From Dryas octopetala (lineage: Eukaryota; Streptophyta; Magnoliopsida; Rosales; Rosaceae), in assembly GCA_963921425.1 (NCBI GenBank), contig OY992833.1, forward strand, positions 21,723,454 to 21,787,453: a stretch of DNA of 64,000 nt, given 5' to 3'. Under the pieces are notes generated by a model, which saw nothing but the letters and a program-made list of their open reading frames with translations, did no database searches and was not told the DNA's origin. A program made the translations under genes and the position numbers. This document shows positions 38,552 to 55,221 of this stretch, piece after piece; positions within the stretch are counted from its first letter, which is position 1; every line of letters begins with the position of its first letter.

Positions 38552-40735
38552 GCAAAACTCTCGAGGTACACGAGGCTGTGTGAAAGCTTCTGCTCTTCGT
38601 TTACTTGATGTAATTAATGACACTTTCTCTGTTTTTTCTGATAATTATTAATTATAGTTTTTGGATTTTTGACTTGGGAAAAGAAGAATGGAGCCATGGA
38701 GGTCTTCTTATTTGTTATTATGAGCCCATTTGGAGTAATATGAAGACTGAAAGGTGACAACTAATTGTGGGGTACTGGGGTCCTAATGGAATTTTCTATC
38801 TTTATCTCTTTATTAATGGATAATCAAAGGACCAGATTCCATCTTGGCAAACCCCAATAGTTTTTTTTTTTTTATATAAAGTATATATACAACTGTTAAA
38901 CTCTATTTGTACAGGTATTTTTTAATTTCAATTTATACATGTTGGTATATTTTATTTGTATGTTTGTGATTGTGGGTGTGTATATTCTTTTTATTTCACA
39001 CTTGTATGTTAATCTCTGCTTGATTTGTTAGAACTTAGAGCCTTAGAGGGTCTTAATTTGTTTGTGGTTTGACAGCCATGTTGGATGGTTTTCACAATAT
39101 TATAATAGTTTTTTTCCCCTTTTTTGTTAGATGACTGTCGATTTGAATATTTGATAGATTCCCCCAAACACTCTTGTACGATGGCTATACTTGCAAATAT
39201 ATAGTTTTATATGAACATCAGCCATAAGAGACTATGGATCCAAAATAATAAAATATGAGAAATGATAAATACACTCCAAAATTAGCTTTCCACATTTTTC
39301 ATGCACCTGAACATTATAAGTATAAAAGACTAGTTTTAGAGGACAAATAACAGTTTTTTAAAGTATTAGACTAGTTTATTTATTTATATATTAAACCCAT
39401 AAATTAGGCTAATAAATAAGTATAAAGACGAAAGAAAATGATTGATCAGCAAGCGATCTGATCAATGGTGTTTTTCTTGTTTTAAGACATTGCCACTTTT
39501 TAGTAACAATCTCTAGCCATTGTTCTTCAATGACAATTCAAAATTCGTGTAAAAATATAAATATATATTTTTTATAAAGCATCTCATTGCATTAGATGAG
39601 CCAAAAGGCAGAGTAAATACAAAGAAAGAGCCCAAAAGCTTACAAGAAGGCAAAGGTCTACAAAAGTGGAGCATCAAAGCCCACATAAATTCTAAGATCT
39701 CATCACAGTGGTGTTAAACAGACATTATAGCCACCAAATGGAGCCAGTGAGGAGCCGAAGGACTTAGCGAACTTGTTGCGTTAGGGTACACGATCCTACG
39801 AACAACTCTAAATCGAGGTCGATAGTAGCTCATAGTGGCAGATCAAGCAGTAGTAACCGGTGGAAACATAACCGGTATCGGTGAAAATAGTGTCAACCAA
39901 ACACCTTGAGATGAGCATCTGAGAAAACCTGAGAGTATCAAAGCACCAAACAAGCCAAAACAAGTGAAAATAAAGGAGAAAAAAAAAAAGCTGAAAGATG
40001 CAGTAGGAAATTAAGACTTCCAAAATGAAAGTATGGAAAAACTCTCACTATTGAGAGAGGAGAGTATCCCTAAGGGGAGGGGAGGGGAGGGGAGGGGAGG
40101 GGAGCTCCCCTCACCCTCTCTGGAGTGTGCGATTGTGGGAGGGCTTGAGGGAAAAAAACAGAGAAAACAGAGGTGACGGCTAGGATTACAGATATATGTA
40201 AAATAATTAATAAACTAATATAAAATACATAAGTACAAATTTAAAGAGTTACAACTACTCTAATTTTGTGGCAAACTATTATTCATAATTAACTAACAGT
40301 TACGATAAATCCAAATGACAGTTTAGTGACTTTGACACTATTGCCAAATTAGCAAGCAACGAATCAATTCGCAAAGGTACACCAGACCTAGAATCGATTG
40401 GCACATCTTTGGTTAAAATGGTTGTTCTCTCTCTCATACATATATAAACACACACAAAAGTCAAATGCCAAGCACATAAGTCAAAAAAAAAAAAACCTCT
40501 AGGTTCATATGAGTATATGACACATGGCTTGAAAGTTTCGGTGTTTGAAGAAAGTTGGTACCAAAGAAGAAGATGCAATAAAATTATTGGTTCGTTTTGT
40601 TTCTTACTTTGGGCAGTTCTTCCCAATTGAAATCTCTTTGCAGCTATATATCATTATTTACACCTAATTTTTTCATCTCTCACATTCTTTGCAGCTGGAT
40701 TTAGAAACAAAGTAACAATCACTCATGTTAAGTTT
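38552..40735. other. LOX upstream and intergenic DNA
   Basis: No supported gene. The sequence at 39575-39730, read on the minus strand, resembles the 3' tail of a LINE-type element (gggctctttctttgtatt...), which I could not confirm. A GGGGA repeat follows at 40073-40104. Confidence 0.4.
40073..40104. repeat. GGGGA pentanucleotide repeat
   Basis: Six consecutive ggggagg-type units followed by ctcccctc, so the end can also fold back on itself. Four or more runs of four G make a G-quadruplex possible. Confidence 0.85.
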
Positions 40736-40860
40736 GATAGAATTAGAGCATTTAACTTAAAATTAATTGGCAATGGGTAGAGAGGTTCAAGACTTATAAA
40801 CACATATACTAAGCCTTAGTTCTCCGATATGGGACATTACTATACATTACTCTCAACGCG
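40736..40860 (-). mobile_element. Solo LTR of a TRIM-type retrotransposon
   Basis: Read on the minus strand it runs from cgttgagagtaatgt to atgctctaattcta, and matches the left LTR of the element at 62795-62918 along its whole length (shared cttataagtcttg, ccattgccaatt). No primer binding site or second LTR is next to it, so it is a solo LTR. Confidence 0.75.
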
Positions 40861-43800
40861 CCCTCACACATATTAAGTGCTGCACTTGTACAAAGTTTGA
40901 GAGATCGATATCATTTGAAGTTTAAAAAGATGCCTGCCTTTTGGTGAACAGAACATCTAATCCAAATGCAAAATTGACCCAATTTAATGGTGGAGGTCCC
41001 ACTGTAATTAAATAGGTGTGTGTGACACGCAAAAGGGCAAAGGGCCAAAGATAAAGGTCCTTTTCAGAAATAAATAAATAAAGGGATTAATGCTCACTAT
41101 TGCCTATTGGTTGAGTTGTCGTGAGTCGTGACCTTAGTTTTTATTTTTTATACTGTATAAATAGTAATAATTTATTTATTAGTTTTGTTTGCACGAATCT
41201 CAAGCTTGTACATTATGGCTATTCTTATATAAGAATATGAGGTGCACGGGTTTGGTCATGCACTCATGCAAGACAGTAGTACTACACGACAAGTCTAAGA
41301 CTCAAACAAATGTAGAAACATTGGGTAGGCATATTGTAAAATGTAAATTGATTTTGTTCAAGTTCCAAAATCGCTCAAGCCATTTACAAGAATAATTGAA
41401 CCGACAAAATAACAAGAGAATGTTAGTGGTTCATCTAATCTGATTTGTATTCGAACTACATTCACTTTGTTGTGCTTGAGTTTCAATGTAAACAAAAAGT
41501 GTTACAATTTACACAAGAGAGCCTATAAAGAGAAAATAGAAAGATCATCCCATGTAGTAAGAAGGTGGAGACCCCTTTTATAATAGGGATCTAGATTTTT
41601 TTGCTTTGTCCATTATAATAAGACAACATAGAATTCAAATTCTTATTTATAAGCAAACACTCTTCAAATGATGTATTAGTATTTTATTGATTTATACATG
41701 ACTTATTTTAAGAATTATTTATTGAGCAATGCTTAAGTCTTCAAACATGAGGACTAACATTGTCTTCATGACCAATTAAATAAACTCATGATGAGGTTTA
41801 CCATCCTAACTCTTTTTTCTCTTTATCATGATATAGCTCATTGGATTGACCTTGAAAACAAGGTTGATCCTCAAACATGAGGAGCCAAGCATTGTTCTTA
41901 TTTATTTCATATCAAGTAAAATAATCAAGTAAAATAATAAGCCTTTAGAAATGGTTATGGTGGGTGGGATAAAAGTTAGAATTATGATAGGTTCATGGTT
42001 CGATTTCCTCTAATATAATAAAGAAACAAAGTAAAATAATGATAAATATAATAACACGTCATTTGGGATCCAAATTAAAAAAATAAATTTGAGATCTTAT
42101 TATTGTTTCATAAAGTGTCCATAATTAATTAAAATGTTAAAGAACTTCTGACTTAAAAAAGAAAAAATAAGCTATTATTTTTCTATTTATTTTTTTACCA
42201 AAAAGTATTCTTTATATTAAAATAAAATTTTAAAACAAAAAGACTCTTGGAATACACGTGTCGAGAGTCTAATAGTAGATGAAAGATCTCTCCTTTTACA
42301 ATTATCCAACAAGAACTATAAGACAGCAAAGGCTCACTCTCTTGCTTGTTCTGCCCTTCACACTTGGGGTGGAACTACTTGGGAGAGAGAGGTTCCCCCT
42401 TGGCTTATTTCCCAATTATACATTAATTGTAATTCTTGTGCTTAATTTTTCATTCAATAAAGTTTACTCAATCAAAAAAAAAAAAAAATCACAATCTTTT
42501 CTTTTTAAAACCCAACTTTTGATTACAATTATAATTTCTATCTTATTTTCTTGTGTCGCGAACTAATGGTGTTACGTGTTTGATTATTCACTAATCAACT
42601 TTCTTGGCTTAGACAACTAAATTGATCTCGGATTTGATTACATTTGCCTTTTGAATAAGTATAAAGTGACATATCCCTAAGGTTTAATTATTCTTCTTGT
42701 TTTTGTTAAAGAAGAAAATGTTAATCATAGACGATGCATATGTACAAAGCAAATGTTACTTTCTTAATTTGTCTTCCTATCCTGCTTTGCTTTGTGAACA
42801 AGGCACATCATACACCTTTCAATTTCATGAAGAAGGATGCATGAATCAAATTCAATAGCTTTTTCTAGATTTTTATAATAATTGTTTTCTACTCTTTTGA
42901 ATAAATCTAATAATTGATATTTAACAGTGTAAGCACCGTTGATTCAAAAAAAAAAAAAAAAAACCAGTGTAAGCACCAAGCTAGCAGTATTAATAGTTGG
43001 TACGTAGGTAGTTGAGTATACTTTCATTTTTACATTTACTATGGCATAATAATGTATGTAACTCTCTCTCTGTACGTGCATGCAATTAAATTGAACACTT
43101 ATTGTCACCTAATTGTCAAATGAATTAATTTGCCCAATAAAAAGAAATTCACATACTCAATTCTTATACTTACATATACCAATTTTGATGGTGAAGTTAG
43201 CCTATTGTGCTTGTATATATGGTCAACAATAACTTACCTCTCCATGAGTTGTTGATGCCCTAGCTTTGCTAGCTTGCTCCTTTTCTTGTTGGCCATGGAA
43301 GGAATCAATGCAAAGTGGAATGGATGTTACTAATAACAAAAAATTATGAAGAAAGCTGAAAACCAACCAAAAATGCATTGATGAAGAAGCTTTACCCAAA
43401 AGCCAAGAGCCTCCTCCACTCCTCCTAAGTCCTACCGAAAGAGGAGCCGGCCCACCACAAGAACCACCTCCTGCCTCTCAAAGGAATCAAGAAAAAGAAA
43501 AAGAGTGAGAAAACTTTTCTTCGAATTAAACATATTCGCTACTTAAAAAGCTGTTTGAATTGGTGTTTGGGTACGTAAAAGAATAGTCATATCTGATATC
43601 CCACCACACAAAGATATTAAGGTAAGTAAGAGATAATAAAAAGTAAAGGAATTGGGAATTGGGAATTCTTTTTTTCTTTTTCTTTTTTTCGAGGCTATGT
43701 AATGCAATGTCTTGTTGGGCCAGTAGGCAAAGAGGCAGTGATCTTTCCCTCATTGTTAAAGAGCCGTCGTCATAACTATGACCCTTGAATCTTAAACAAA

Positions 43801-45326
43801 CAAGGAATTGGGTTGTTGTGATAGTATTACAACAATTGAAGATATTCTCCAATAGTGTTAGCTCATGTTGACATTTAGACTTGTTGACTTTGCTCTAGTT
43901 CCCAAAATCTTCACATTTAGAGCATCACATAAAGTTTTGATTTTTGAGCAATCAGTGGATGTATGACCGTCTTTAAAATGTTAAGAATTTTAAGCAAAAT
44001 ATAAAAATAGAATTCTCGATTCTTTATATATGTTATTTGAATTTAACATAAATATATAACTATATAAGAGATTTATAAAATATAAATACCTTCAATACTT
44101 TGGGGTTGAAATAATTGCTTCATTCGCCTATAGTCATGACCACCCTTGGGGATCGATGATCATCCTTTATTTATTGTTACTTGGCTATCTGGGGATTTTA
44201 GGCTTGCCATGCTTTAGGCATCGACAAACTTAAACATAAAGGATGGGCTGAGCTAGGCTTGTAAATATACCAGTGCAGGCCCGTAAAGGCTGGGCTGGGC
44301 TGAACATCCCATATTTATATATGTTCTAATTTCTACAACTAAAAAATATTTAATGAGAAGGAAGAAAGCAAAATTAAAATTTGCAAGTGTGACACATATG
44401 TCCAGTACAATATACATGCCAAAATTAAATATTTTATAAGATATTTTGTCTCTTTATGCAGGCTTCAAACGTGAATATTAACTAATAATCTTACATAAAG
44501 ACACTGATCTTAGTGTTCATTTGTTTCCATTTAAATTTTGTTGGCTACCTACTAAACTGATCTGATCAGTGTTATAAAACTATATTATAAACACAATAAA
44601 GAATCATAGAGAACTCTTGTTGTCTTGCATGATATAGGGCACATGCTTTATCATAATAATTGCTTTCCATTGGCCACTCACCCAACCAGCTGTGAGACTT
44701 AATTCTAACAATAAATATATATAATATACCATAATATACTAGCATCGTACGAATTGTTAGAGATTCCAAATTTGTACTCCAAATTGATACAAAATTGGAT
44801 TCCAAAGGATGCGGTAATGTTCCATATATTTATATGTGAGTCCATTTTGAGCTCATTTATTTATAACAAGTAAAATATTGAAATATTACTGCTACATCAT
44901 TTGTAATTCAAATTTAAAATCACAAACATTATTTGTATCATACATGCTATGCACGAATAATAGGAAAAAAAAGTAGGGTAAATGCGAATGGGGGAGAGAA
45001 GTGAATGAGTTACCGTGAGGTAATGTTAATTACTATAATAACCTCAGTTTTAAAATTAATTAATAAAATTATTTAATGTAATAAGAATAAAATTGATTGA
45101 CCCATTAAAAATTTGTGGATTGCATGCATGTACCCCACATTGATCGGAAGTCAAATTTTATTATTTTGATTTCATCCCCGACATAATTGGTTACTTTCAA
45201 ATGTCGAATCATCGTTTAGAATGTAGAGTTTAAAATTTAACTTTCAGATTTTGAGCTCCGCCTAAATACGAAATCATTAACAAGAGCCTATCTGTTTGGT
45301 AAAATTTTTGCCTACTCAATTGATCA
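40861..45326. other. Gene-free interval
   Basis: About 4.5 kb with no supported gene. The segment 42250-42488 ends in aataaag...(A)15 and may be the 3' end of a retroposed transcript or LINE. A TC-free G-poor composition and many poly-T runs dominate the rest. Confidence 0.4.
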
Positions 45327-45334
45327 ACAATAAG

Positions 45335-45969
45335 CAGTGGCGGATCCAGAAACCTTCTGTTATGGGGGCAAGATTAAGCCAGGGGCGACAGCGGTAGTCC
45401 AGGGGCCTCGGCGCCTCGCTTCGTCGTTCGGCAGCAAGCCAGCAAGCAGGCCAGCAAGGGGCGTCGGCGCGTCGCGTCACGAGGGAGAAGTGGCCAAGCA
45501 ACCAAGCAGGCGTCGGCGCCGACGGCGAGCCGCGAGTGTAAAGGAGCAAGGGGCGACACTGCGACAGCCAGGGGCGACACTGCGACGGCCAGGGGCGCGA
45601 CACTTCTTTGGCTTCAGTCTTTCAGAATTCAGACTTTCAATTTTACCCAATTTTTGTCGTTCTGTGTGGCTGGTAGTGGTACTCAAGACTTAGTTTAATT
45701 TACTTGCCAAAACGACGTCGTTTTGGCAAGTTTAGAATTAAAACAACCTATGCATCTCACGTGACAGACATTCATCTTCCTCAAATCTGTTCTTCATTTC
45801 TCTGGTTCTCTCTCAGCCATTTTCACAACCGCTAGCTTCTCTTGCCAGTTGCCCCTCTGCCTGCCAGTAACACCCAATCTTCATGGGGTCAAAAATTTCT
45901 CTTAAGCTCAGCATTTCTGGGTTCATGGGGTCAATTGACCCCATTGACCCCACTGTGGATCCGCCCCTG
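45335..45969. mobile_element. hAT-like MITE
   Basis: Ends cagtggcggatcca on the left and tggatccgcccctg on the right are inverted repeats; a perfect 8-bp target duplication, acaataag, flanks them (45327-45334 and 45970-45977). The interior has a very GC-rich block (45370-45600) with tandem ggggcgacactgcgac units, unlike anything around it, and a perfect 28-bp palindrome at 45703-45730 centred on gacgtc. The open frames on both strands come from the GC-rich block. Confidence 0.85.
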
Positions 45970-46392
45970 ACAATAAGAGTTAATTGATCGATGTGTTCAT
46001 ATTCAGTATGGTGCAAACATTTACACTTGAAACTGCCTATATTTTGTATCACTAAAATGATGAGTTTTACTATATTATAGATAGCATTTTAATTTGATTT
46101 CGATCCGATCCAATTAATTGTTGAGAGGTTGAATTGAGTCTTTTTAGTGCAAAAATTATACATAAACTAGCTTGACTTTTTTCTGTACAGGCTGTCCGTT
46201 CTTTAAATAAAGAATAGACATAGGTTTTTTTATGAATTTTTGTCATTTTTTATTACATTCTTGACATGATTCAATATTGTAGGGTATAGAATCATTGTTT
46301 CATATTTTAGGTTTTAATTTTCGAGATTTGGACAGTAGCTCAAAACTTGAGAATTAAAACCTAAAATTTAACTGAGAAAGTAAAGCTCAAAA

Positions 46393-46732
46393 TGTTGAGA
46401 GAAATCTCACATTGAAGATGTGAGGGTCTTGCTAGTGTTTTATAAGGATTTGGGGCAACTTCTCTCATTGTCAATTGGTTTTAAGATGGATGCCTAGATT
46501 TCTTCATGGTATCAGAGCAGTTATCCACGTGATGCGCCTAATTGCCACACGTGCTTGCACGTCATCCAATATAAATTGTTCACGTGTTAGGCTTAAATGA
46601 CGCCACACGTGCGGGGGCGTGTTGAGAGAAATCTCATATTGAAAATGTGAGGGCCTTGCTAGTGGCTTATAAGAATTTATGCTACTCCTTCAATTGTCAA
46701 TTGATTTTGAGATAGATGCTTAGATTTCTTCA
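46393..46732 (+). mobile_element. TRIM retrotransposon, complete
   Basis: Two ~114-bp LTRs (46393-46506 and 46620-46732), each starting tgttgagagaaatctca and ending tagatttcttca, surround a 113-bp interior. The interior begins directly with tggtatcagagc (46507-46518), the initiator-tRNA-Met primer site, and ends with a purine-rich gcgggggcg (polypurine tract). Flanking caaaa/taaaa match at 4 of 5 bases. No coding capacity. Confidence 0.85.
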
Positions 46733-46737
46733 TAAAA

Positions 46738-49108
46738 TTCAAGAGTTAAAACTTAAAATTTTAATCAAAGAATAAATCTTGATCGATAATTTTACACCCT
46801 AGAGTATTAAATTCTTCGAGAATGAGATCAAAGGATAGGAAAAAAGACATAAAAATTTGCATATGTTCTTTAATAAAAAAAAAAGGTCTTAAAAAGAGAA
46901 AGACGATAGACTAGTTATAGATCCACTTTCGGACCTTCAAGCAAATATTATTTTTTTAAAAAAATCTGTATCAACTATCAAGTCACGTGGATCCGAATAT
47001 TCCATAAAAATTTGCTCCCCCTTGTTAATTTGTTGACCAAAGAACCAATTATAGCGGAAGTGTGACTTGTTCGCTGACCTTAGTTTGATTGGAGTTGGTC
47101 CATAATTTGGGTCACCACATCACACATCTAACAACTTGGTTATAATTACTTTCATGTGAAAATACATTAAATTATAATTCTTTAGTATAGCGAACGCAAT
47201 TGTGTTATTCCTTCATCCCTCTCATCGATATCTCTCTTCCTTTATCGCCATTTCATTGACCAATCTTTAAGCATCGCCTACACAATGACCGAAAGCCAAA
47301 GGTATGTTCACAAGTAATATTAACTATGGAGACACCAAAATCAGCCTTAAAAGTTTGGTTCCTAGCTAATTGATGTGTGAATGCTTTTTTTTTTTTTTAT
47401 TTATATATCTATTTGAATTTTTTTTTTTTAACAAATAATATTAATCTAGCACATCATTTGTTGACATAAACTTTAAGAAAGATTTTAGTATTACTGTTTT
47501 ATTAGTCTTAGGTTTTTGTATCTTAATGCTATTGGGTGTATTATTATTCTTTTTTATTATGCACCAGTCTTTTGTGATAGAATAATCAATTTCAAAGATG
47601 ACATGTGTCTAAAAAAATTTATCTATCAAATTTAGACACGTGTCATATTTTAAAATAAATTATTGTACCATTCAGCCTGTTATATGATAGAAACATCCTC
47701 ACACAAAATTTTTCTGAATAGACCTCTACAGGCTCTAATGGGCATATGAGATAATAGGTGCATACCTTTTTTGTGCATGAAGAAGGAACAACAGGGGACC
47801 TCCAATATACTTGTGGATGACTGGTTTTACATCAATTCTTAATGTTGGAGAAGGAAATAAAATAATAAGTAGCTATAGCCTATAACAAAATGGGATATTC
47901 CCATAGAAAAAGTATCTTTAGCTATTTGCTTCTAAAAGCTACAAATTGTCTAATGCATTCGTGCAAGCAATGGCACTTATATAGATATATATATATATAT
48001 ATATATATGCCATATGTAATATCATTAACATCCGATTCACAAAATTAAATTCATATCCATCACACACGAAAAAAAAAAAAAAGGTAAAACGATGGGGTTC
48101 TAAAGATGGGTGAGGTGACTTTTTTCTTAGTTCTTATACCATTACTCTAAGGCAAAGCAATGCATGCATGACCTTTCAGAAGGTTAATTAATTATAACAT
48201 AATAAGGCAATTATACTTAATTAAAGAATGATCGAATAAAGAGTAATAATAATCTACTATTTAACAGAAATTGCCAACCATCTTTTTTATTTGATTTTTT
48301 TTAGCATCTTTTTATTTGATACGCAGTTGTTGATTGAAAAGATTGTGAAATTATCCATTCTGCACCCAAATTTAATCCCCCTCTACCAAATAAAAAAAAG
48401 AATGTCTTGATACCTTTTAAGTATAATGCATAATGCTATTCTCTGATGAGTCAGCTGCCATATTCACTGCGACATTGCTACAGAGGCTGCACTTAGATAG
48501 TGCTTGGATGTTGGGATAAATATTATAATGGAATAAAATTAAGGTTCAAATGGAATGAAATTGAAGAGGGTAACTTTCTAGTCTTTCTTTATTAAAAAAA
48601 GTTGGTAACTAAGTGTAATTTTTGTATAATGAGAAAACAACATTAAAAATGACAATTCTGACGACACCTTACAAGAGACTAATGGTCCTAGAATTTTACA
48701 TGAGACCACAATTTATAAAAGAAGCTTTGTTGATGCCTTGGTGTTGAAATTAAAATCATAAAAATACAAGGATGTAATTACTGATTAAGAGTTATATTTA
48801 AAGAGAAGTGCCATTCATTTTTGTTAAAAAAGTGTAATTCTTCAATTTTGTTTTCATTAATTCTACACACTGTAAATATAAATGTTTTTTTTATTCGAGA
48901 GATGGGGATCGACTTAATTGCATGGAGCAAATTCTATGACACTCCAACGGGGCTACCCCAATAATTACGTAAGTGTTTATTTATTTAGACTGAACAATTC
49001 AAAGACAAAAAGAATTTGAATTTTAACAAATTATCGAAAAAATTATAAATAATATTAAATACAAAATTATACAATGCTTCCATAATTAATTACTGCCAAC
49101 CTTTCCAT
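46738..49108. other. Intergenic, no gene seen
   Basis: AT-rich DNA with an AT microsatellite at 47983-48008 and several poly-A/T runs. No coding pattern. Confidence 0.45.
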
Positions 49109-49116
49109 GGTAAAAG

Positions 49117-50359
49117 CAAGGGTTTAAATTTCGAAAATTTCGGCGAAATTTCGTCAAAATTTTCGATTTGAAGAGGGGTCGAAATCGAAACCTAGTTTTG
49201 TTAAATTTTTGGGATAATTTTGGCGAAATTTTTGAAATTTTTGAAATTTCGCCAAAGTTTTCGCCGGCGGCAGCAGGGGGCACGGCAGGGGGAGATCGGG
49301 GGAGAAAGAGGAGGGGCGGCGGCAAGGGGTGGCCGGGGGGCACGGCAGGAGGGAGATCGAGGGCGCGGCAGGGGGGGCGATAGTGGAGGCGTGGCAGGGG
49401 GAGAAAGTGGTGAGGGTGAGGTGGGTTGGTGATGGATTGGGAAGAGAGAGAGAGAGAGAGAGAGAAGAAAAACAGTGGAAGAAGCTTTTGCTGGAGACTC
49501 GGGGGGAAAAGAAAGGAAAGGGAAGGAAGGAAAGAAAAAGAAGAAAAAAAAAAGAAAGGAAAAAAAGAAAAAGAAGGAAAGAAAAAGAAGAAGAAAAAAA
49601 GAAAAGTAAGAAAGAGAAAAAAAATTAAAAGGTTTAGGGTTGATTGGGGTTTGGGGCCTTTGGGCAATTGTAAAGAAGATAAAATAGTTTGGGTTTTTAT
49701 TTGACTTTTTTGGAGTTTCATTTAATTGTTTTTAAACCCTAAATTTGTAAACTCTAATATATTTCTATATAAAAAATAATTTAAAATACTCTAAAGAGCC
49801 TAAACCCTAATATCATATACCATATCCTAATTTGAGGTTTTTGGGCAATTGAAAAAAAAAAATTGATTTGAGATTTCGTTTGGCCGTTTTGGAGTTTCAT
49901 TTAATTGTTTTTAAACTCTAAATCAATAAACTCTAATACCTTTTTATATAAAAAATAATTAAAAATATCCTAAAGGGCTTAAACCCTAATATTCTATACG
50001 ATATCTTAAATAATATAGAGTATAAATTATAAAGTATATAGAATTTAGTGTATATATTATAGAGTATAAATACTATATTAATTTTATTTATTCATTATAC
50101 TAATTTTATTTCATAATATTTACCTTCAGCGCGCATTATATTTATCTTATATCACATGAAACTTACTATATAATTTGGTTTATTCAATACTTTTTATCAA
50201 TGTAGTAAATAATATTTTAAATAAACATATAGTAAAGTTTCATTCAAAATTTTCGTATTTTTATAGTAATTTTCATCATTTTCGTTTAATTTTTGTCGAA
50301 ATTTAAAAATTTTCGAAATTTCCGTCGAAATTTCTTCGAAACCGAAATTTTATTCCTTG
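49117..50359. mobile_element. hAT-like non-autonomous element
   Basis: Ends caagggtttaaatttcg (left) and, on the complement of the right, caaggaataaaatttcgg. A perfect 8-bp duplication, ggtaaaag, flanks it (49109-49116 and 50360-50367). Subterminal regions are dense in cgaaattt words. The centre has a GC-rich block (49255-49420) followed by a purine-only tract (49440-49630), which explains the long Lys/Glu- or Ser/Phe-rich open frames on both strands. Related to 22424-23562 in the opposite orientation. Confidence 0.82.
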
Positions 50360-50367
50360 GGTAAAAG

Positions 50368-50843
50368 TAACTTTTTTTTAACTAACAAACAAAAAAGCTT
50401 CAACTCTTCACGGAATTTAACGGAATTTACATTATTCTCTTTTCTGAGTTCTCAATCGTAAGTTCATAACTTAAAAATTAAAAAAATTAATAGTAATAAT
50501 AATAAAAGAAGCAACAATGAAAACCAAAACTTTGGGGTCGTATGGCGAAGGAGGAGACTCCATTTAAAAGACATAAAATCTCTACCACTTGGGGACTTCA
50601 CGCAAACTTCTTCGGTTGTTTTCTCTATCTCTATTTTTGGGTCCTTTAGATCTGAAATTTTCATTCAAAAGTTTTGGATAAACAGAAGTTTGATCCCAAC
50701 TCCGAGCAATTGATTCGCGCCAATCTCTTATTGTCGCGCACCCATTTTTTTGTAGAACATAAAAACGAAGATTATTGCAAATTTGTATGATATTTTTTTT
50801 TGTATAGTATTCATGTATAAAGGAGAGAGCTTTTGATTGTGGC
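50368..50843. other. KMS1 promoter and leader
   Basis: Upstream region of KMS1; no clear TATA box. The leader probably starts somewhere in 50550-50800. Confidence 0.4.
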
Positions 50844-50849
50844 ATGTGA
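50844..50849 (+). promoter_or_regulatory. Start-stop upstream ORF (ATG TGA) before KMS1
   Basis: The last ATG before the main start is followed at once by TGA and lies 8 bases before the main ATG at 50858. If the transcript begins upstream, ribosomes would meet this minimal ORF first. Confidence 0.5.
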
Positions 50850-50857
50850 ACCTAATA

Positions 50858-55221
<4,364 letters not shown>

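Noticed and set aside
42279-42566. Open frame of 95 residues ending in a poly-A run
   Set aside because: Looks like the 3' end of a retroposed sequence; protein has no recognisable domain.
43237-43301. Minus-strand ATGGCC start followed by about 18 Lys-rich codons and a good donor (gag|gtaagt), possible first exon
   Set aside because: No second exon, no family match and no promoter signal found; could be chance. Transcript data would settle it.
45316-45693. Overlapping Ala/Arg-rich frames on both strands
   Set aside because: Produced by the GC-rich core of a MITE with perfect target duplication.
49086-49721. Long minus-strand open frame (211 residues), Ser/Phe/Pro-rich, with opposing Lys/Glu frames
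   Set aside because: Lies inside the hAT-like element and spans a pure purine tract; composition alone keeps it open.
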